A DNA stretch of 64,000 nucleotides, taken from positions 251,501 through 315,500 of the forward strand of contig JAXRKP010000317.1 of NCBI GenBank assembly GCA_037039925.1. Reading direction: 5' to 3'. This DNA comes from Doris montereyensis. Taxonomy: Eukaryota > Mollusca > Gastropoda > Nudibranchia > Dorididae. Numbering within the stretch: the first letter of the stretch is position 1; each line of letters starts with the position of its first letter. Position numbers and translations under genes: made by a program. Of the stretch, positions 1 through 14,500 are shown one piece after another. The notes under the pieces are model-generated. The model made no database searches. It worked only from the letters and a program-made list of their open reading frames with translations, and had not been told where the DNA came from.

Positions 1-64
1 TGTAAATTTATTAGGTGGATGTTAATGAGAATACAGATATGATATATTTATACATATAATATTA

Positions 65-364
65 GTGCTGTGGAAGTCACTGCTACTGGTACGAAAAGAT
101 TATAAAGTTCTTTTCTCTGTAATATTAGCGAGGAATTCCATTATTGTGTGGAAATATAGGAGAAGGGGTAACAACCCAGAAAAACATCAAGTTACGGAAG
201 CAGCAATGAAGGAAATGAATAGCACAAGTGCGAGAAATGGACTTTCAGGGTCATCAAAAGATATTTGTATGAATGGCAGTAGGGAAAGCCACCAGGAAGG
301 TATTGGAAGGAACATGGGAGTTCTCTTCACCACTATTATTATGTGGAAATATGTTTCATACTGA
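65..364 (+). CDS. Possible terminal coding exon of an upstream gene, unrecognised
   Basis: An open frame of about 99 codons ends in TGA at 362-364 and is followed about 200 bases later by a canonical AATAAA at 562-567, as expected for the last exon and 3' UTR of a gene entering from the left. The predicted peptide is basic near the middle (VWKYRRRGNN) and then polar (EKHQVTEAAMKEMN). I do not recognise a family and no domain is visible. The true exon start is unknown; acceptor-like AGs occur within the first 130 bases. It could equally be a chance frame. Confidence is low. Confidence 0.25.
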   Translation: MLWKSLLLVRKDYKVLFSVILARNSIIVWKYRRRGNNPEKHQVTEAAMKEMNSTSARNGLSGSSKDICMNGSRESHQEGIGRNMGVLFTTIIMWKYVSY

Positions 365-561
365 TCTAGAGGAAATGTCTATTATTCATGTTTTTTACTT
401 ACACCTAGTTTGCTATTTTCTCAATTCAGAAAAAAAAAGTAGTTTGACACACATATATATTATAACAACGAAGTTTTCATATCATCAGTTTCTTATACAC
501 ATTTCTTTGAATGTATACATGTGTATCTTTGTCCATATTTTGAATCTTCACTTTGAAAAGA

Positions 562-567
562 AATAAA
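562..567 (+). terminator. Candidate polyadenylation signal AATAAA
   Basis: A canonical AATAAA lies about 200 bases after the stop of the open frame at the left edge. It fits the end of a transcript entering the window from the left, but the hexamer is common in AT-rich DNA. Confidence 0.25.
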
Positions 568-851
568 GTGCTTGCTTCATTTTTCTAGCAAAGTACAATT
601 TAGTTTGCCTTATTTTATACCATGTGAATGAACTGTAAGGCATCTTGATGTATGAGCTTGTAGGATGAATCAAATATTTGCTAATATGGAAATAAAAATA
701 AGGAAAAGTCAAGCCCTAACAATACCGTTGTTATCATGATTAACATGAAAAAGATTAATGATATATGAAGAATCATGAACGGAATACTTAAAATAGATGA
801 TATGGTTGGGCAAAAAATAGATGATGCTTAAACAAAGTGTATAAAGTAAAG

Positions 852-1083
852 GTAAAGTTCCTTCAAGGCCATTACGGCCATAGAACCGGAGCTTATCCCG
901 GTTTCTACAGCATGAAGCAGAATAGGGGATAATAGTCACCTCCTGGACAGGACTTTAGTCTGATGCAGGTTTTTACTCTCAAACTAGTGTTTGTACCCAT
1001 TTGCACCTGGGTCAAGTAGGGGAAATGCGTGTTAGGTGTCTTTCTCAAGGAACACAATGTCAGGCCACCAACGTCAAAATGGA
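852..1083 (-). mobile_element. tRNA-derived SINE, copy 1, head truncated
   Basis: Read on the minus strand, this matches the family defined by the complete copy at 24.7 kb: the conserved central block around TTTGCACCTGGG (+ strand reading), the inverted motif ending in AGTCTGATGCAGG, and a tail TTCCTTCAAGGCC. It lacks the tRNA-like head with boxes A and B, so it is truncated. It lies just upstream of the Rab24 start codon, in the presumed promoter or 5' UTR region. Confidence 0.75.
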
Positions 1084-1276
1084 CAAGGCCTATACCTAAA
1101 TTCAAATTAATTTTTGTTTGTCCTTCTTAAAGATCTTAGCATGAGTTCACTGAGTGTAAAATTTGATTTGATTTTTTATAAATCTTTGCTGTGAGAGCAA
1201 AATCTCACCTTACCATAGACTGGCATTCTTCATCCTGTATTTGCAGATTTGTTTCAAGTGCATGTAATCACTCATA

Positions 1277-2513
1277 ATGAGTGGTGGAAAGGTTGACATT
1301 AAAATTGTTCTGCTTGGAAAGGCGTATGCTGGCAAGACAAGTTTGGTTGAACGTTACATCCACAATCGATTTTGTGGAGATGAAGTTCCTTACCAGAATG
1401 TAATTTTCATTTACTCATTTTACAAACTTGAAAATTTTATTTAACTTCTTTTATTTGATATCCTAACATGTTGTATGATCTGATGTATTTATATTGAAAG
1501 TATATTAATTTCAGTTGGATTATTTATGCATAACGTTTAATCTTGTTACAACTTGTATTATAGGATGGGTTTCAATAACTTTGTTAACCTTTTGTCCTTT
1601 GTCTTGTTTTACATACGCAACACACACGGATATTATATTCAAAAGTGTGTAGCATAAAAATTCATGAGAAAATCTATTTATTTTGGTATAAAGCATAGAT
1701 TTTTAGTCTATATGGAGATTTCAAATCATCACCCCTTGATATTGATGTAATGATGCTGTGTACTTTTACTTTGCTGTTTAATTCAAAAATACAATATGAC
1801 AGGAACAGCTGAGAAAATCTAACTCATGGAAAAAAAGTTTCATTTTAAATCTGATGTTGAGAAGAACTATCAGTACCCTCATTGCTAGGTACTCTTTAAC
1901 CTATTGAATTTCAGCAAATTATTATTGTCGTTGCTGCATAGAAAAGCAGACAATATGATGAACCAGACGTTTTTGAATTTAGGAACCAAATATTTATTTT
2001 GATTTTGGCAGCAAATCTTTGCCTGCTTTGACTCGTATAAAAGACAAAACAATATATAGAATAAAGAAAACAATATATATATATATTGCTGCTACAAATG
2101 CATGATTGCTTTATGAAGAAAAGTGTTGACATTTTACATCGTATTAATACAGTGAATGTTTCTAATCTATTTACATCAAAACGAAAGAAAAGACAGTGAC
2201 TGGTTTTGTCATATGATTTTCTGGAAAACTATCCCTTCCTCGCTTTGTTGAATATTGCAAATCGAAGAACTGAAAGTTTTACAATAGCGACATCTTTAAA
2301 CATCATTGCTTTATGAAAAAGATTTAGCATGATCAAATAAGGTATTAAAATGTATCGCAACAGTGGTAGAATTGTATTATAGTTTAACCAATTGTGAAAG
2401 AAAAGTATTTAAAACGAAGACATACTTAGAAAATCAATTCCCTCTTCTGTTTGGTGTCCTCTATCTTTATCTCTAGTTTTTATTCTTTGTCTGTCTGTCT
2501 GTCTGTTTGTATA

Positions 2514-2588
<75 letters not shown>

Positions 2589-5500
2589 TTCTCCTACATA
2601 CATTATATTTATACACTAGAAGATGTCCCACAAATTTGGAAGAATTGATAATATAGACTATTAATATTAATAATAAGAATATGATATTAAATATTTTCCT
2701 GATGCTCAGGCTGCGGGCTTGGGACAGCATTTGGCCCATTTATTATCAGGTTTCTGGAGATCTTGTGAAGGATTTGTTTCATGTTGTTTGTAAAACAGAC
2801 ACGTAGGCCTACCCAATAGCGTCTGTGGAGAATGGCTGTTGACTGTTGCTGTTTCCGAGGAACACTTTGATGTCATTGAAATTTTGTTGATAGAGCCACA
2901 TGTATACAAGTCGGTGTCCATGTGTGAAGGCTGTCATTGGCAGAGACACATTACACACTAAATATCACCAACAGATACTGAAAGACCTGTATTTTGAACA
3001 TAAGCAGAATGTAAATTAAAATGTCTCTTGTGCCAGTATAGTATGTGATGAAACAATATACAGTCCACTTTAGGTTGAAGACAACACGGTGAGAGCTGCA
3101 AAATTGATGTGATCACTCAAAGTTTCAATAAACTTGATTTTACTGTGGGCCTACTAATCTATATTAATTTAAGGTCATTTCACTACTAGATGACCAGGTA
3201 CGTCTGCTACAATATTTCGAAGCTTCAGCTCAAGAGCAATATCTTTTCCCTTCGATTAAACCATGCCATCTTTCAGAGTGATGAGTAGGATAATAATGAC
3301 AATCAATTTTGATCCTCTCTTATATAGCCAGAGGGCAAAAATGATTCTGAAAAATCACTCCCAGTGGGTCTTAGCACATGTGTGAGCCATCTCTATACAA
3401 GGCCGATGGCTTTTTTATTGTCTGCTAGACCCACAATCAGTGTAAAGCTATTAGTATTGGAATGTTACGGATGTTAGGTTATAACAATATGCGGTCATCG
3501 TTTAACAAAGTGTGAAATCAGAAAAAAAGCAACAGAAAACCTGAGACAAGATGTTGCCGGGGTTGCAATTATCTGAAGTGGGCTGTATTTGGCCAGTGCC
3601 TTTTATTGGAATTAATTCCGTCCTTTTGGGAAAAGTTGCGAAAAACCGGATCGACCGTATTTTCAATAAATTCAAAGGCATCACATGTTAAAAAAGAAAA
3701 AGATGACATATTTGACGTAAAAAAATTAAGAAACATGTCTCCAAACAAAGCCTGCGGGCTTGACTAAAGTTTGTAAAGATTGACGCAAGATTTAAAAAGA
3801 ATTATATTAAATATATGTATATGTGTGTTTTGTTATTGATTTCAGACTATTGGTGCTGCTTTTGGTGCTAAAACAGTGAAAATAAATGGACAGAGTGTCA
3901 TAATAGGAATATGGGTGAGTGTTTTTTCTCCAAAATTCTCTGGTTTTTGCCTGTACCCATTGACAACAGTTAAGTTGATGAAACCCAAAAAGCTCAACAC
4001 TTTCAAATTTGGTATAAAAAACAACAAACAACAACCCAGTTAAACGTCCACATGCCGTTATGATGAAAATCTTATGGAATTAGTACAAGATATGAAAAGA
4101 ATAAGAGAAAGAGCAGTATAACAGGGGTAATGCTAATAGTTTAACTAATTAGCTAGCTATAGTAACCCGCACTGTATCCTTTATCATGATGTTTTTCTTA
4201 GTCATTGGGGACAAAATAAATGAAAACAACAATTAAGTGGGTGTGCGGTTCCTGAACAGGATTTTTTATAGGTCTTAAAATAGACAATTTTAACCACTGC
4301 CATTGAACTCAGCATGTCTAAATTAGCTGGAAGAATAGGGGAAATGTGTTTATCATATGGTTGCCATGGAAATGCTGTTATCTTGGATTTTCATTACAAA
4401 AATATAGTCAACTTCAACTGATACAGGCTCTTTAAGTTTTGATCAGAATTGATGGTACCTTTGAGCACACATTATTTGGTCCAATGTCTAGAATCAGTCA
4501 AAGCAGCTTTTGGTGTTATGAATTTTTTGAAATTGTATATATATAGCAATGTTTCCATTTTTTTGCAAATTTAATCACAATAATTTGTTTTAATGAAATT
4601 TATTTTACCGATGTCGAAGATGGCCTCTGAGCAATTTTTTTGTATTTGGCTATTGATGCTACATACCAAATTTGGGGGCAATCATATTTTAAATAAAAAG
4701 AAGTTGATAAATCACTGTCAGAAACTAACATTGTGAGAAAATCCCATTTGAAATGATTTATTCTGTTCTTTGAATCTCTGTAAATTCTCACGTAAACCTA
4801 GGGAAGAGTAGGATAATACTTAAAAGCATTATAAAGTCTTGAGACGCTCTCAACTACTTCTTTTTACCCTATTTCAACTGCTACGGCTCCCTTATACTCA
4901 TGTCGAACGGCACCTTTTTGATAACAGGTGCGCGGAATGTGTCACATATTTCCGGTCGATCTAAGGCAATATTCAGGATAATTTGTCAAAAGCAGATATT
5001 TTGGATTGAGTACATTGTGATGATTAAAATGAGCAAGAACTTGCAATACTAGAGACAAAATCATTGGCTTATAATATATATTACAACGAATGTCTTGTTC
5101 CTAATAAAAAAGGAGTAAATTCAAAGAATCGATACTGAGCTTCTTTTATGGTATGATAATGATTGTGAAGGGAATGAACTGCTCCATCCAATAATACAAT
5201 AAACTAGATTTGTCCCATTTTGGGCAAAAATTGGCTTGTTCAACATGCATGTGAGATATATCAGAGTGTGTGTATGAATTGTATTCAAGTGTACATGTGA
5301 ATTATATTCAAGAGTGCATGTGAATTGTATTCAAGTGTGCATGTGAATTGTATTCAAGTGTACATGTGAATTGTATTCAAGTGTACATGTGAATTGTATT
5401 CAAATGTACATGTGAATTGTATTCAAGTGTGCATGTGAATTGTATTCAAATGAATTGTATTCAAATGTACATGAATTGTATTCAAATGTACATGTGAATT

Positions 5501-8500
5501 GTATTCAATGTGCATGTGTATTCAAGTGTGCATGTGAATTGTATTCAAGTGTACATGTGAATTGTATTCAAGTGTATATGTGAATTGTATTCAAGTGTAC
5601 ATGTGAATTGTATTCAAGTGTACATGTGAATTGTATTCAAGTGTGCATGTGAATTGTATTCAAGTGTACATGTGAATTGTATTCAAATGTACATGTGAAT
5701 TGTATTCAAGTGTGCATGTGAATTGTATTCAAGTGTGCATGTGAATTGTATTCAAGTGTGCATGTGAATTGTATTCAAGTGTTCATGTGAATTGTATTCA
5801 AGTGTGCATGTGAATTGTATTGTAAGTGTGCATGTGAATTGTATTCAAGTGTATATGTGAATTGTATTCAAGTGTATATGTGAATTGTATTCAAGTGTGC
5901 ATGTGAATTGTATTCAAGTGTGCATGTGAATTGTATTCAAGTGTGCATGTGAATTGTATTCAAGTGTGCATGTGAATTGTATTCAAGTGTACATGTGAAT
6001 TGTATTCAAGTGTGCATGTGAATTGTATTCAAGTGTACATGTGAATTGTATTCAATGTGAATTGTATTCAAGTGTGCATGAATTGTATCAAAGTGTGCAA
6101 GTGAGTTGTATCAAAGTGTCAAGTGAATTGTATCAAAGTGTGAGTTGTATCAAAGTGTGCAAGTGAATTCAAGTGTGCAAGTGAGTTGTATCAAAGTGTG
6201 CAAACAAATTTTATCAAAGCGTGTGTGTGAGTTGTACAGTAGTCATCGCCTAAATGCCTGGTGCTCAGGAAGCAGAGAAAGCGGGAATTTAGGCGAAAGT
6301 AGGTCAGGGAAACAATTTTGGGGGTGGGGGAGGGGGGGGTGATCACCAAGGGAGTTCATCCATTATGGTGCAGAAATTCAACATTTACAAAACATGTAAA
6401 GCGAGAAATGGTGACACCTGGAAACCATTTAGCTCTTTTAGCACTGAGGCGGTGAGCTTGCGGGCGGGCTGACCATCTTTCACCACGAAGAACCCAAAGG
6501 GACAATGAATACAGCCATTGCAAGACAGGGGGAAATAAAACTGTTCACACCTTGTTCCTCGATCACAATGTGTGCCCGATCTATTAAAAACGCTAGGTGA
6601 TTGCATGCAACTTACGACATCAAGAAAGAGCCGTGGGCACTGTCAGAAAGACTTAAATTCTAATTGCCAAGTGACAAACCGGTGATCTAATGGAACAAAG
6701 GCTGTGCTGTACAGTGGATGGAGTTATGAAGAGAAGAGTGGTCATTTTTTATTACATTACAATGGATAGATGATGAAGGGTGATTACCATGCGTGGCACA
6801 TTGTTGACAGGCATAAAAACCCTATTATCGAGGGGATTACATTATGTATGATAAAACATTTTTAAAAATTTAATTACAGACACATTTTATGATGATTTGG
6901 CGAAAATGACACCTGCAGTTGTCGTTTCGAGACTGGGCATTTAGGCGAAAATCTTTTTTTGAACCGGGCATTTAGAGGGGCAATTTATATAGAAAAATTT
7001 GGTTTCACTGAGATTGCGGCCATTTAGGCGAAACAGACGTTAAGATAGCGGGTATTTAGGCGGTCACTACTGTATAAAAGTATGCATATGAATTGTATCA
7101 ATGCATGCTTGTGAAATGTAATTGTATCAAAACGTATATGTGAGTTGTATCAAAGCGTGTGTGTGAATTGTATGTGAGTTGTATCAAAGCGTATGTGAAT
7201 TGTATGTGAGTTGTATCAAAGCATGTATGTGAAATGTAATTGTATCAAAGCGTGTATGTGAGTTGTATCAAAGCGTGTATGTGAGTTGTATCAAAGCGTG
7301 TATGTGAATTGTATCAAAGCGCATATGTGAGTTGTATCAAAGCATGTATGTGAGTTGTATCAAAGCGTATATGTGAGTTGTATCAAAGCGTGTGTGTGAA
7401 TTGTATCAAAGCGTGTATGTGAGTTGTATCAAAGCATGTATGTGTGAATTGTATCAAAGCGTGTATGTGAGTTGTATCAAAGCGTGTATGTGAATTGTAT
7501 CAAAGCGTGTATGTGAGTTGTATCAAAGCGTGTATGTGAATTGTATCAAAGCGTGTGAATTGTATCAAAGCGTGTATGTGAATTGTATCAAAGCGTGAAT
7601 TGTATGTGAATTGTATCAAAGCGTGTATGTGAGTTGTATCAAAGCATGTATGTGAATTGTATCAAAGCGTGTATGTGAATTGTATCAAAGCGTGTATGTG
7701 AGTTGTATCAAAGCATGTATGTGAGTTGTATCAATGCATATATGTGAGTTGTATCAAAGTACATATGTGAGTTGTATCAAAGTACATATGTGAGTTGTAT
7801 CAAAGCATATATGTGAGTTGTATCAAAGTACATATGTGAGTTGTATCAAAGCATATGTGAGTTGTATCAAAGCGTATATGTGAGTTGTATCAAAGCATGT
7901 ATGTGAGTTGTATCAAAGCATGTATGTGAGTTGTATCAAAGCATGTATGTGAGTTGTATCAAAGCATGTATGTGAGTTGTATCAAAGCGTATGTATGTGA
8001 GTTGTATGTGAGTTGTATCAAAGCGTGTATGTGAGTTGTATCAAAGCATGTATGTGAGTTGTATCAAAGCGTGTATGTGAGTTGTATCAAAGCGTGTATG
8101 AATTGTATCAAAGTGTATGTGAGTTGTATCAAAGCGTGTATGTGTTGTATCAAATGTGAGTTGTATCAAAGCGTGTATGTGAGTTGTATCAAAGCGTGTA
8201 TGTGAGTTGTATGTGAGTGTATGTGAGTTGTATCAAAGCGTGTATGTGAGTTGTATCAAAGCGTGTATGTGAGTTGTATCAAAGCGTGTATGTGAGTTGT
8301 ATCAAAGCGTGTATGTGAGTTGTATTAAAGCGTGTATGTAAGTTGTATCAAAAAGCGTGTATGTAAGTTGTATCAAAGCGTGTATGTGTAAGTTGTATCA
8401 AAGCTGTATGTAAGTTGTATGTATGTGAGTTGTATCAAAGCGTGTTGTGAAGTTGTATCAAAGCGTGTATGTAAGTTGTATCAAAGCGTGTTGTATCAAA

Positions 8501-11500
8501 GCGTGTATGTGAGTTGTATCAAAGCGTGTTTGTGAATTGTATGTGAGTTGTATCATGTGAAGTTGTATCAAAGGTGTATGTGAGTTGTATCAAAAGGTGT
8601 ATGTGAGTTGTATCAAAGCGTGTATGTGAGTTGTATCAAAGGTGTATGTGAGTTGTATGTGAGTTGTATCAAAAGGTGTATGTGAGTTGTATCAAAGGTG
8701 TATGTGAGTTGTATCAAAAGGTGTATGTGAGTTGTATCAAAAGGGTATGTGAGTTGTATCAAAAGGTGTAAGTTGTATCAAAAGTGTATGTGAGTTGTAT
8801 CAAAAGGTGTATGTGAGTTGTATCAAAAGGTGTATGTGAGTTGTATCAAAAGGTGTATGTGAGTTGTATCAAAGGTGTATGTGAGTTGTATCAAAGGTGT
8901 ATGTGAGTTGTATCAAAAGGTGTATGTGAGTTGTATCAAAAGGTGTATGTGAGTTGTATCAAAAGGTGTATGTGAGTTGTATCAAAGGTGTATGTGAGTT
9001 GTATCAAAGCGTGTATGTGAGTTGTATCAAAAGGTGTATGTGAGTTGTATCAAAAGGTGTATGTGAGTTGTATCAAAAGGTGTATGTGAATTGTATCAAA
9101 AGGTGTATGTGAGTTGTATCAAAGGTGTATGTGAGTTGTATCAAAATTGGTGTATGAGTTGTATCAAAGGTGTATGTGAATTGTATCAAAAGGTGTATGT
9201 GAGTTGTATCAAAGGTGTATGTGAGTTGTATCAAAAGGTGTATGTGAGTTGTATCAAAGGTGTATGTGAATTGTATCAAAAGGTGTATGTGAGTTGTATC
9301 AAAAGTATGTGAGTTGTATGTGAGTTGTATCAAAAGGTGTATGTGAGTTGTATCAAAGGTGCATGTGAGTTGTATCAAAAGGTGTATGTGAGTTGTATCA
9401 AAGGTGCATGTGAGTTGTATCAAAAGGTGTATGTGAGTTGTATCAAAAGCATGTGAGTTGTATCAAAAGGTGTATGTGAATTGTAGCATGCATGTGAGTT
9501 GTATCAAAAGGTGCATGTGAGTTGTATCAAAAGGTGTATGTGAGTTGTATCAAAATGCATGTGAGTTGTATCAAAAGGTGTATGAGTTGTATCAAAGGTG
9601 TATGTGAGTTGTATCAAAAGGTGTATGTGAGTTGTATCAAAAGGTGTATGTGAGTTGTATCAAAAGGTGCAATGTGAGTTGTATCAAAAGGTGTATGTGA
9701 ATTGTATCAAAAGGTGTATGTGAGTTGTATCAAAAGGTGTATGTGAGTTGTATCAAAAGGTGTATGTGAGTTGTATCAAAAGGTGCATGTGAATGTATGA
9801 TGTGTTGTATCAAAATGCATGTGAGTTGTATCAAAAGGTGTATGTGAATTGTATCAAAGTATGTGAATTGTATGTGAGTTGTATCAAAAGGTGTAGGTGC
9901 ATGCATGTGAGTTGTATCAAAAGGTGTATGTGAGTTGTATCAAAAGGTGTATGTGAGTTGTATCAAAAGGTGCATGTGAGTTGTATCAAAAGGTGTATGT
10001 GAATTGTATCAAAGCATGCAGAGTTGTATCAAAAGGTGTATGTGAATTGTATCAAAGGTGTATGTGAGTTGTATCAAAAGGTGTATGTGAGTTGTATCAA
10101 AAGGTGTATGTGAATTGTATCAAAAGGTGTATGTGAGTTGTATCAAAAGGTGCATGTGAATTGTATCAAAAGGTGTATGTGAGTTGTATGTGCATGTGAA
10201 TTGTATCAAAAGGTGTATGTGAGTTGTATCAAAGCATGCATGTGAATTGTATCAAAAGGTGTATGTGAATTGTATCAAAAGGTGTATGTGAGTTGTATCA
10301 AAAGGTGCATGTGAGTTGTATCAAAAGGTGTAAAGTTGGTGTATGTGAATTGTATCAAAAGGTGTATGTGAATTGTATCAAAGCATGCATGTGAGTTGTA
10401 TCAAAAGGTGCATGTGAATTGTATCAAAGCATGCATGTGAGTTGTATCAAAGCTTTGCACGTGAATTTTATTAAACTTTGCCTTCCATGCACAGGATACC
10501 GCTGAAGTAGTTAGCGTTACGAGGCCATGAGCAGGATTTACTACCGTGGTGCCAAGGCTGCAGTTGTTTGCTACGATTTGACAGATCGATCAAGTTTTGA
10601 TCGAGCTCGATTTTGGATTGGTGAGCTTCAAAAACAAGAGGCGGTCAGTAATTCACTATGTTAATAGTTTTCAAGCCCTGGTGCTTTTTGGCAGTTAAAA
10701 AATGCGGCATTTTTTTGTGCTTTAAGCATTTCTCAACTTTCTTTATATTTCATTCTTTTGTTTGTTTTTTACAATATAAAATTTTTTAAAGTTTCTATCT
10801 CCACATTTTTTGTTTCAATATAGAATTAAAATAGATTTATTATCTCCACAATTAAAGACTACCTTAATATCATATATATACCACAATGGTAATGTGAATT
10901 TCTTGTGGTTTACTTTAAAGTGCAATTTTTATATTGTCTGATTATTGAATTTCGATTCGCAGCTATTGTTTAGCTCCTGTATAGGGTGAGATACAAGATC
11001 ATTTATGTACAGGTAACCAAACATGGTATCATATGATTTGATTTATTAGTTATTTTTCATTTCATTTGTCAGCTAAATTATTTTTACATCTGATAAAAAT
11101 GTGGTTGTACCCTAATTTACTTAATTGCTTGCACTCAGGATTGTCAAATTCATCTATGCGGAACCAAATATGATCTCATAGAAGACAACCCAAATTTAAG
11201 AATGGTTAATGAACGAGAGATACTAGCCCTGAGCCGTGGTAAGTCAGAGAAACCATCTTTTGTTTTGTGATTGCTATCATGCTTTTTCATTTTTATTGAT
11301 GCATTTAAGCTATGTCTTTGGTGAAATGTTTTGATGGTTTTTGTTAAAATGCAAATAAACATATAATAGAAGTATCATTATAAGTCATATTTTTATAGGT
11401 GAAAGACAATCATCAATTTTACATTTGTTTGAAACTTGTTTTTCTCCCAGATGTGCGAGGCTGTGCATATCAGACATCAAGTAAAACAGGAAAAGACATT

Positions 11501-14500
11501 GGTAAGTTTCATCTTTGTTTTATTAGCTGTCATTGAAGTTTCTGAACCCTTTGGCCCTCACACAAGCCCTGCCTTACTTGAAACTTTCACTTAAAGGGAT
11601 AAACAAAATTCATATAAAATCAATACGTAACTCAAATTTCTCAAAACACACATGATTATGACAAGAAATAAACAAAGAACTGAAAAATATATACTTTGTA
11701 TGGGTTTTTGTTATTTACTTACTTATCCTTGTGGCCAAGGGGTAGCAGCCAATATCGGGTGATGTGAGAGGCAATAGGTTAATTGTCTCCATTTACCAAC
11801 GTGTTGTGGCTCTATTGTCTATTGTCATTATCCACTGTTGTTTGTTTGTGTTTGTGTGAGAGAGAGAAAGAGAGAGGGTTATATAAGATATGTCATAATG
11901 AATATTGTCATCATGGTTATTATTATTCTATTTAATTTGTATCATATTGTATAATTTAAGAAATGATCATTTGTTTGTGAAATGTTATGAAATTGTGACT
12001 AAAACAAATTTCCCAAAATGACTAATTAAGTTATCTTATCTTATCTTATTTTATCTTATCTTATCGAGGACTGAAATGGCATCCATTATATCACTTGAAG
12101 AATGCCATAAAATGGTTAAGAAAAAGTTGTTTTTATACCATCGCTTCATATGTTAGCATCATTTTGTTTAATAAAACTGAGAGTAGGACTTTTGGACATT
12201 ATTAAGCTTGCTTTTCATAAGTTGATGATAAAAAGCAATAAGATTGAAAAATATCTGAAGTTTTGCTTCATGTCTTCCTATAGAGTTTACAACCTTTTGA
12301 GAATGCTTTATTTATGTATATAAGTATGTTCTCTTTAAACATGTGATATTTTTTCTTAAAAGATTTAGTGTGTTGTGTATCATTCGGATTATGGGTATCT
12401 TCATATCATATATGTGTCATTTATCTACATTTACATTTAGCTACATGTTATTGTGTATTACTCACAATCACAAAGAAGGACAAGAGTTATCAGTCATTGT
12501 TATCAGAAGATTGGGATGAAGGAAGCTATTTGATCATTGTCACTACTACTTGAGTTAGTTGATAGTTGAGGGTAATGGATAGATTCGTGTTAGAGCAGAT
12601 TGATTAATGTTTCACACTCAAATCTCCCCTAATCTTATACAAATTTGTTTTCTTATTTTGATGTAAAATAGATCAAGTCTTTTCAAGATTGCCTCAGACT
12701 TTCTTGCTACACGAAAGGAAGAGAAGAAAGAAGGTTTGTTAGTGTTGTATGACCAAACTTGATATGTTCAACTTCCCAACTAAAGAGAAAGAGAAAATTG
12801 TTCAGTTTAGAAATCTAGAGTATAAACGGAGCACTTCAAATATAACCCCCATTAATGATACACAGGGACAGAAGAATTTTATGGATTTTTATTGATATTT
12901 AAGAAGTGATTGTATGAAAGACCCATAGAAACATACACTTACACGCATACACACACACACACACACACACACATATGTACACACTCTGAGACTTAGACAT
13001 ATTGTAGATATATGTGTGTGGGTTATTATGCCGTTTAGATAAACCAGAAAAAAAAAAGAGGAAAGCTATTGTTGAGTAATCCCATACCTTATTCAAATGA
13101 ATATTATTTGTTGATATATCTGCTGGTTTTAGATAAAGAACACTATTTACAGATCTAGACAAGGGCTCATAGCAGTTTAGAAAATCCTAGAATCTTCTAG
13201 ACAAAGTGTCTATCCTTAAAGCTCCTACATGTTTTTAGATTTCTTGATAGATCAATCAACAAATGCTAGACATAAATTTGTATTTCAACCAACAAATGAT
13301 AGACATAAATGTGTAGATCAACCAACAAATGATAGACATACATGTGTAGATCAAGCAACAAATGATAGACATTCATGTGTAGATCAACCAACAAATGATA
13401 GACATACATGTAGATCAAGCAACAAATGATAGACATACATGTGTAGATCCAACAAATGATAGACATACATGTGTAGATCAACCAACAAATGATAGACATA
13501 CATGTGTAGATCAACCAACAAATGATAGACATAGATGTGATAGATCAAGCAACAAATGATAGACATACATGTAAACATCAACCAACAAATACTAGACATA
13601 AATGTGTAAATCAACCAACAAATGATAGACATACATCTGTAGATCAACCCAACAGACATAGATGTGTAGATCAACCAACAAATGATAGACATACATGTGT
13701 AGATCAACCAACAAATGATAGACATACATGTGTAGATCAAGCAACAAAATGATAGACATACATGTGTAGATCAACAACAACAAATGATAGACATAGATGT
13801 GTAGATCAACCAACAAATGATAGACATAGATGTGTAGATCAACCAACAAATGATAGACATACATGTGTAGATCAACCAACAAATGATAGATCAACCAACA
13901 AATGATACATGTGTAGATCAAGCAACAAATGATAGACATACATGTGTAGATCAACCAACAAATATAGACATAGATGTGTAGATCAACCAACAAATGATAG
14001 ACATAAATGTGTAGATCAACAAATGATAACATAGATGTGTAGATCAACCAACAAATGATAGACATAAATGTGTAGATCAACAACAAATGATAGACATATA
14101 TGTAAACATCAACCAACAAATACTAGACATAAATGTGTAGATCAACCAACAAATGATAGACATACATGTGTAGATCAACCAACAAATGATAGACATACAT
14201 GTGTAGATCAACCAACAAATGATAGACATACATGTGTAGATCAACCAACAAATGATAGACATACATGTGTAGATCAACCAACAAAATAGACATAAATGTG
14301 TAGACAAATGATAGACATAAATGTGTAAATCAACCAACAAATGATAGACATAAATGTGTAGATCAACCAACAAATGATAGACATAAATGTGTAGATCAAC
14401 CAACAAATGATAGACATAAATGTGTAGATCAACCAACAAATGATAGACATAAATGTGTAGATCAACAACAACAAATGCTAGACATAAATGTGTAGATCAA

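Noticed and set aside
2409..2648. Arg-Glu or Ser-Leu-rich open frames
   Set aside because: They translate a (CT)n microsatellite; no real protein signal.
9073..9423. Open frame on the minus strand inside the 23-bp array
   Set aside because: The peptide is a pure translation of the tandem unit with no unique part.
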